From the NCBI GenBank assembly GCA_032988195.1, contig JANTQE010000018.1, positions 256,184-320,183 on the forward strand: a stretch of DNA of 64,000 nucleotides, written 5' to 3'. The notes under the pieces are model-generated. The model was not told where the DNA came from and did not search any database. It worked only from the letters and a program-made list of their open reading frames with translations. The DNA is from Arachnomyces sp. PD_36. Its lineage: Eukaryota > Ascomycota > Eurotiomycetes > Onygenales > Arachnomycetaceae. A program made the translations under genes and the position numbers. This document shows, piece after piece, positions 57,958-64,000 of the stretch; the first letter of the stretch is position 1; every line of letters starts with the position of its first letter.

Positions 57958-58857
57958 TTATTGACGCCAGGACTTTCCACAGGCAAGGCAGGTACAGAAT
58001 AACGTCATCGGCTCATCCGCACTTCGTGTCTGCGCCTCTGTGTAGGTCACCTTCCTCTGCCCGCACTTGCCACACTGCAAGCTCTTACTGATACTGCGCT
58101 CAGCCTGCGCAACCATGGCCTTGTCCATGTTTTCCTTCTCGATCTTCTTGTCCTCTGCCCTTCGTTCATCGGATTTAAGCTCATCGTGGGTCATGCGGAC
58201 GAACTGGTCAGGGGTAACCTCGGCGGTCAAAACACGGACACGGAGGCCCGGGTTTGATTTATTTTTCAGATTCTGATAGAGACTCCGCATCTTCGATTTA
58301 TATGTTTCTTTAACTTCGGGGCCAAAGGCACGGAATGCTGAGTCCTCCACATCAATTGCCTTCTGGAACACAACCCGTGGCACTTCGGAGGAATTAAGAC
58401 ATAGGCCATCGTACATCAGACCGATGCAATTGTCGCGGGTCTTGTTTTTGGTATGGGCGGTGTTAACACCGTCGGCCTTCCAGCTTCTCTTATCTGGGGG
58501 AACCGAGAGTTTGGACATCTTATCCGATGGAGGCGAACCAGCTCCGTTAGGAGTAGGTTTTGGAGAGTCGCTGGATCTTTGGCTTGCCGCCGGGGACTTC
58601 CCACTGGTCTTTAGTTTGTTGACCTGATTCCTCCATTTTGACACTATCTCGCTCGAAAGCCTTGCGACATCCGGGGACTTGTTTTGCTTGAGCTTATTGA
58701 CAATAATACCGATGCGGGTTGAACGTAATAGATCCTCCGTAGGTCGGACCCCATTTTGAAGCTCTTTTAGGAGCGCAATAATCGTCGCAGGTGGCTCGCC
58801 TGATGTTGCGGCCTTTGTCAGGGCCTTTGATTTTAATTCAATCTCCTTGGTATCCAT
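57958..58857 (-). CDS. Transcription elongation factor TFIIS
   Basis: TFIIS rescues backtracked RNA polymerase II by stimulating transcript cleavage. The single exon from ATG 58857 gives 299 residues. The codons before 58857 contain no ATG in frame. Domains in order: the LW (TFIIS N) domain from about residue 5–80 (LLKELQNGVRPTEDLLRSTRIG), a Ser/Pro linker, the central polymerase-binding domain (RDNCIGLMYDGLC, RMTHDELKSDERR), and the C-terminal zinc ribbon from residue 262. The ribbon cysteines are 262, 265, 290 and 293, and the catalytic acidic pair is Asp281–Glu282 in TRSADEPMT. An extra Cys at 288 replaces a residue usually hydrophobic. Yeast calls it Dst1. Confidence 0.95.
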   Translation of the reverse strand: MDTKEIELKSKALTKAATSGEPPATIIALLKELQNGVRPTEDLLRSTRIGIIVNKLKQNKSPDVARLSSEIVSKWRNQVNKLKTSGKSPAASQRSSDSPKPTPNGAGSPPSDKMSKLSVPPDKRSWKADGVNTAHTKNKTRDNCIGLMYDGLCLNSSEVPRVVFQKAIDVEDSAFRAFGPEVKETYKSKMRSLYQNLKNKSNPGLRVRVLTAEVTPDQFVRMTHDELKSDERRAEDKKIEKENMDKAMVAQAERSISKSLQCGKCGQRKVTYTEAQTRSADEPMTLFCTCLACGKSWRQ

Positions 58858-61646
58858 ATTGAACCGCAAATTGTTGACTGACAAGCCTGTCGATCTCGGG
58901 GTTGGCGGATATCGTCACCCGTAGCAATGGGCCCTTGGAGTTATCGAATGGCGATGGTAGCGACGGTATCAGAGACGGTATCGGAGGGAAGAGAAGTGAG
59001 AAACGGCTGAAATTAAATGATAGAAGCTGTCAGTCAGGCGTTCTGGCAAGTTTATGGATCCTGTGAGAATGTCCCTGGCACTTCTTTCGGAGCCGAGAAT
59101 GTAAACGAGATCGAAGAATGAGAAAGGAAGTTAAGTAAAGTTTTGGATCTGAAGATGAGAGGCATCTGAGCAACGCCGGTCGCTCCCTCAAAGAGAAGGT
59201 TTCTCCCAACAGAACCATGAAGTCCACTTTGGCCTTTTCGATATTTCGCGGGCCCAGAGCCACCAACTCATCCACATAGATTGCGGGATTCTCCGTCCTA
59301 GAAGAGCAGTAGAAACTTTTCCACGTGTAGAATTTGATGGATAGGTCGCGATTCCCGGGTTTCTGGTGATTGGAAGCTCGTGGGCAAGCAGAGGGCGTGT
59401 TGCGACAAACGGAACGGGATTTGAGAGGAAATAACGAACAGGACTTACCGCTTGAGACCCAGGCACTGATGCCCTTGATGACGAATATGTCAGCAGCTGA
59501 GAGGGGTTAAGATGTCTGATAGACGCCGTAAGAGGGGAACTGATTTGGAGATGAGTTGAGTTGGGGAGGAAGATGAAGGGTTGAAGTGAAGTTGATTAAA
59601 GAGAAAAAAGTGAGGGAACTTCCCAAGAAAAAGTTGAGCCGCATCCATCCCGCATCAAGTAACTTCTCGTGCGCAATGCGGGATGACCGAATTCCTCTCC
59701 ACACCGAATCTACTTAGACGGGGATTATCATACTGACCTCACTCTCAATTCAACTTCAATCTCATTTCGAGAATGAGTTTACTTCATTTTAAAGAAAGAA
59801 AGAGGTTTGAAATCTTTTTTCACCGTTCCACGCGCACCCCCACGCGCGCGGCCGAGCACTGATCGATCCTCTGCGCCCTAACTCGTGAATTCCTAGATCA
59901 TATTCCGTAGACATCTCGTCCTTTCGACATACGCCTTTCCTCGGATAACTTATGCGGCTAGAGAGTGCTTGGGGACTGATATGGGGCGACAAAGATTTTC
60001 TATCTCATATACCAGGCATGAAGGACCAGATTTCGGCACGTTACTGAAGCTCTCTGGTGGCCGTCATCTTCAATCCTCCAAGGAATCTTCCTTATGGAAC
60101 GTTTCTTATCCCTCCTAACATAGCGTATCAGGCTATAAAAGCAAATCCCAAGCTTTCTTACCTATATACTCATGCCGACTGGGATGTACGCTCTTCAACT
60201 CTTGTCACCGAACGGCCCGGAAGGTACAGGTGTCAATCGAGTCTCCGACTACAAAGCTATAAAACCTTAGTTTGTAACGAAACTAGGGCAAGTGCTATAC
60301 AGGCATTAATGGGTGGGGGTTTCCTCATGAACTGTTGCTGTAGATATCCGTTTGTTAACCTTGCGCGCGTGTTTCAGAGCGCCGAGCAGACACCTCCTTC
60401 TAGGATCACAACAACAGATCCTTCGGCAAACGCAGTTGATTCTGCCCATTATGGTAGGTACCTACTACCGCAAGTATCCCGTTCTTCTATGTTTTGATCT
60501 CTTCGAGACTCCATCTCCAAGCGATATACCTAGGTAGTTTCGCCCTAGCTTTGCTTCTCGTTCCCGCGCATCAGACAGGTTTAACTCTTGGTTCTATGTT
60601 GGCCCGCTCTTAGGTAGGCCCCTCAACCATTCTTTTGGGGCTTCCACTAAACCAATTCACATGGCTATGACTGGTTGCTTAAGGATCTTACCAGGTGCTT
60701 CCTCCTCCCAGGGGACTGAGATGAGCATCTGTAGGGGTTAGGGCTGCGATTAAACGAAAGCATCCCGACAGCCTGGAACCTAAGAAAACACTGACTAACG
60801 TACATAACTACGAGTCTACGAGAGACAGGCCGAGGCCTTTTGAACATGAATATCAGCTTGCACTCTAAGTACGTAGATAAAAGCTTCAATTCGTGTCGCA
60901 TGCGTCCAGCGTTTCATCGCCCATCAAACCCTACGGGAGAGCTCCGCTTTTTTTTAACTCAACCCAAAGGACATATGGACCCTGTCTGGCATCAGAGCCT
61001 TGCAGAGCAACAAAATATGCGATTCAGCAAAGGGTTCTATAAAATATTTCGCGTTCTATTCGCGCTTTTTTAAAGGGTATCTCGAACCTGGGTTTGTAGC
61101 CTTGCAGTGCCCTCAAATATGCCTTCAACTTCTTGACTAAGAGATCGAGAGTACTTTTGCACTCCTTTAAAAGAGTGTTCTCAGCATGATCTCGCACTCT
61201 GGAGCCATTATGCTTATCGATAGAGATGTTCTCATATCTTATCAAGATGAATCAACAGCCCCTGATTTGATGACCGTTTCAAACATCCACCCAAACTCGG
61301 TTTAGTTCCTTCTGTCGATCCGCCCCGTTCCTTTTTTTGATTCCCACGTGTCTCTTGGCACGCCACTATGATTATGTAAGTTGGGGGATTGGATCGGCTG
61401 TTCCTTCTTGATGCATCACCATCCTGCAGGTCCCACCATATCAGGAGTGAGACTGTCAGCAATTCCCAAAAGACGGGAATGACTCACTTCAGGATGCCGA
61501 TATAGATAAAATCGAAGAAATAGAACGGTATAGAATTGCTCACTCGTGTGAAAAGTTTTTGCCGCTCAAATCAAACATTTCTCGACAATCTCAGTGGTAG
61601 TAGCCTGGATAAGTAGGCGAAATACGACCACGGCTGCTGTTATACA
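58858..61646. other. Long intergenic region, no gene seen
   Basis: Nearly 2.8 kb with only short, random-looking open frames. Pyrimidine/purine skew near 59530–59640 and TAGGTA-like words near 60450–60620 are the only features of note. I cannot exclude a short spliced gene or noncoding RNA. Confidence 0.5.
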
Positions 61647-62378
61647 ATGGTAGACAGGGTAGAGATTGAGGGCTCAGTGGTCGTTGTCGCGACCCCAGCT
61701 GCTCCGCCCACACGTGTGACGCTAGAAGGCCGCTTCGTCACCTTAGAGCCCCTCACCACCGCTCACATCGATGACCTTTACGACTGCGTAGGCGGCGAAG
61801 TGGGCACCCCATTATGGCAGTTCATGCCATACGGCCCATTCCCCGCCACCGATGAGGGCCGAAAGTCCTTTGTCGACCTCATCACTCCTCTATCAGAATC
61901 CAACGACCCACTCTTCTTCGCGGCGAAACTCAAGTCCACCGGTAAAGCGGTTGGATTCATGAGCTTCATGCGTATCAACAACGTCCACAGGGTCGTGGAA
62001 GTCGGTGGGATTATGTTCTCGCCCTTTCTACAGCGAACACCTGCCGCGACGGAGTGCATGTACCTTATGGCTAGCCATATCTTCGACACCCTCGGCTATC
62101 GTCGGTATGAGTGGAAATGTGATTCTAGGAATAAACCTTCGCAAGCGGCCGCGCTCCGCTTGGGGTTTGTTAAGGAGGGTGTCTTCCGAAACCATATGAT
62201 TATAAAAGGGTTGAATCGCGACACAGCGTGGTTCTCGATGACCGACTCTGAGTGGCCGCTGAGGAAACGGGCGTTGGAGGCTTGGTTGGATCCAAAGAAT
62301 TTCGACAGTGAGGGAAAGCAATATGCGAGTCTCGTAACTTTGCGCAAGGAATTGGAGGAGTCACAGGAGGCTAAATAA
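61647..62378 (+). CDS. GNAT-family N-acetyltransferase (RimJ-like)
   Basis: The fold transfers an acetyl group from acetyl-CoA to an amine; the RimJ-like subgroup often acts on proteins or small molecules. The single exon gives 243 residues. The N-terminal block ARVTLEGR-like opening (RVTLEGRFVTLEPLT), the GFMSFMRINN beta strands and the ALRLGFVKEGVFRNHMIIKG C-terminal block match fungal members. The acetyl-CoA loop is not the strict QxxGxG/A and lies near LYLMASHIFDTLGY; the substrate is not identifiable. No neighbouring pathway gene helps. The ATG at 61647 is the first in frame. Confidence 0.85.
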   Translation: MVDRVEIEGSVVVVATPAAPPTRVTLEGRFVTLEPLTTAHIDDLYDCVGGEVGTPLWQFMPYGPFPATDEGRKSFVDLITPLSESNDPLFFAAKLKSTGKAVGFMSFMRINNVHRVVEVGGIMFSPFLQRTPAATECMYLMASHIFDTLGYRRYEWKCDSRNKPSQAAALRLGFVKEGVFRNHMIIKGLNRDTAWFSMTDSEWPLRKRALEAWLDPKNFDSEGKQYASLVTLRKELEESQEAK

Positions 62379-64000
62379 TTGTTTAAATGCGGAGCTAAAA
62401 TAGGAGACCTAAAGGGATGAGCGAGCGTTGGCTTTCTCTTTCTCTATTTTGGCACCACACGTTTATTCACTCCGAGTCTCTCCCGGTGACGGGCCTTCCC
62501 GTGAAACATCCCACCGATAGGCGCTCTGGTATCCCGAGGTTAGAAGGATTGGAGGATGATTTCTTTAATTGACTGTATTATACCCGTTCAACGGTACATT
62601 AGACGTTTAGACAGCTATCCTCCAGGCACACGTGCTCCCAAGAAAGCATCGGCGATTTCATGTAACTCGCCTAAATTACATTCATGGTTTGGCTCTCTTA
62701 TCCGTTTCCCAGTTTTAGGCTATCAGGGTGGACAGGGCAAGGGGCAACAGTATTTCGACATCCTATTATTAGCCGGGCAACTATCCTCGCTCAGGAAAAT
62801 TTTATCAAACCTCCCAATGCTTGAGCTCCCTGGCTAACCGAAAACCGTAGGAAGCACGGCAGGGATGACACTATCATTGGGTTTCCCGCGATGTCGATCG
62901 AAGAGAGCTACCTACCCTTCGAGTCATGGAGGGTGGAACATGTTTGTCGCGGATCTTTATTCAACGTTTCACAGTGTAATGGGACACAACGGAACAGTTT
63001 CTTCAGCGGGTAGCTATAAGCACCCGGGCCCCTAACAAGGGAGCAGTTAGCATGAAAGGGATGCTAACGGGACTCAGATATGTTTCAAGTCGACAAGGGA
63101 AAGTGGTTGAAGATGGAATAGGGATTGATCAAGATATAAAACCCTTGGTTTCAAAGGGTCATTTTCTGGGTTGTGTAACCATCTCAGACTCTGAGGAACG
63201 CGGGAAGAAAACTGTTTTTGTTTCAAACGAGATGGCTGCCATGCGTCTTCAAAAAAACCTTGTTTTCAGTCTCTGATACTTCGTTTGGGGAGGCAAACGA
63301 AGTAGAACACGCTGATTTGACGAGTAGTCAGTCTAGCCAGAGCTCTGGAATGCAGGCGCCCGGAACTCCTTACTTGGCCCAATCACCTGGTCGGGTTTTT
63401 GTGACGTTATGGCTCATACCCGTGAGGTTGAGTTACCATGTGTAGCAGCAACGGGTACGGGATCCTGGGGCAAGGGATCCGTATCATGATGGCGATTTTT
63501 TCACGGAAAGGATGGTACACAACGTTATGAACGCATGTTGATCTCGGGATATACCCCCAACGAGAAGGGAAGAACGAATTGATCACTGCTTGCTCTTGGG
63601 GAAATAGAGAGGAGAAAGTCCGAAGGAGTATATAAACAATGCAGGGGTCCGGTCCATTGGAGCATGGATTAGAGCGCTGATGTGAGATTTGACAGGAAAC
63701 AAGAAACTCGGGCATACTTTTGGGGACATGGGTTTGAGAAGAGATCTTGAGAGAAGCCCTGGGGATCTTGCTGCAACAGGTTCCCAGAGTTGTGCTCGTG
63801 GACTCCAGGGATTTCAGGGTCCAGATGAGAGATCGAGCCCGCTCTAGGTAGAAGTCACCGGGAAGAGCAATGGAATTCCGAACAAGGGATAAGAATATCA
63901 CCAATTAGCCTCTGCAGTTGTGAGCGTCATTCGTGGGGGATATGAGGTATTTGACACTTGGTACCTCGATCGTCGGCGATGATGACTTGGTCATGTGTAT
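62379..64000. other. Right-end intergenic region, no gene seen
   Basis: 1.6 kb without supported coding sequence. The long minus-strand open frame at 63407–63904 has no protein-like character. A gene continuing beyond the window may begin or end here. Confidence 0.45.

Noticed and set aside
61024..61245. B-box-like GGTTCGAG on the minus strand, possible tRNA or short gene
   Set aside because: No A box or foldable T and acceptor arms at the right distance; the open frame is short and unsupported.
63407..63904. 165-codon minus-strand open frame near the right edge
   Set aside because: Random-looking composition and no homology I recognise.
1..64000. Search for transposons, CRISPR arrays, prophage, rRNA and secondary-metabolite clusters
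   Set aside because: No terminal repeats, transposase or reverse-transcriptase motifs, repeat-spacer arrays or large synthase genes were seen by eye.

Overview
The window looks like nuclear DNA of a filamentous ascomycete (Pezizomycotina). The order is uncertain; Eurotiomycetes is my guess from the gene content. The evidence is many short GT–AG introns (about 50–110 nt, often with CTAAC/CTGAC-like branch sites), a HET-domain gene, fungal-type Rim15, Lrg1-type and Cox17 proteins, monocistronic genes on both strands, and a split tRNA-like gene. I see no transposon, rRNA, CRISPR or bacterial-type operon. All exon coordinates come from reading splice signals and protein-family conservation by eye; no alignment was run.

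Layout. 1–2836 (−): LIM/RhoGAP protein of the Lrg1 type, cut by the left edge before its GAP domain. 4787–6571 (+): a two-domain ubiquitin-conjugating (E2) protein with a 12-nt exon next to the active cysteine. 7558–8858 (+): Erg26 (sterol C-4 demethylation). 11018–17341 (+): Rim15 kinase. 18356–20217 (+): eIF3d. 20788–21726 (−): Ser/Thr-rich single-pass membrane protein. 23662–25844 (+): HET protein. 26706–27260 (+): small membrane protein. 27705–28745 (−) and 29110–29846 (+): divergent F-box protein and mitoribosomal mL54. 30575–32252 (−): unrecognised membrane protein. 33404–35024 (−): nucleolin-like Nsr1/Gar2.

Second half. 36667–37560 (+): peroxisomal crotonase ending in SKL. 37872–39825 (+): Alg6. 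40266–40728 (−): Cox17, a three-exon gene. 41124–42422 (+): RanGAP Rna1. 42683–42779 (−): tRNA-like gene with an insert. 43744–45071 (+): wax-synthase/MBOAT-like protein. 45441–46762 (−): makorin-like CCCH–RING–CCCH protein. 47080–49899 (−): exocyst Sec10. 51118–52356 (+): Nus1. 53104–54277 (−): Cys-rich protein. 55319–56867 (−): ankyrin protein. 57958–58857 (−): TFIIS. 61647–62378 (+): GNAT acetyltransferase.

Most genes are housekeeping. Alg6 and Nus1 both serve dolichol-linked N-glycosylation, Cox17 and mL54 serve mitochondria, Nsr1 and eIF3d serve ribosome production and translation. They are not clustered by pathway. I found no convincing novel multi-gene system. The most notable items are the E2 microexon and its second cysteine-bearing E2 fold, the odd split tRNA, the Glu-for-Asp receiver in Rim15, a repeat cluster upstream of the nucleolin gene, and abrupt switches from C-ending to G-ending codons inside several genes.
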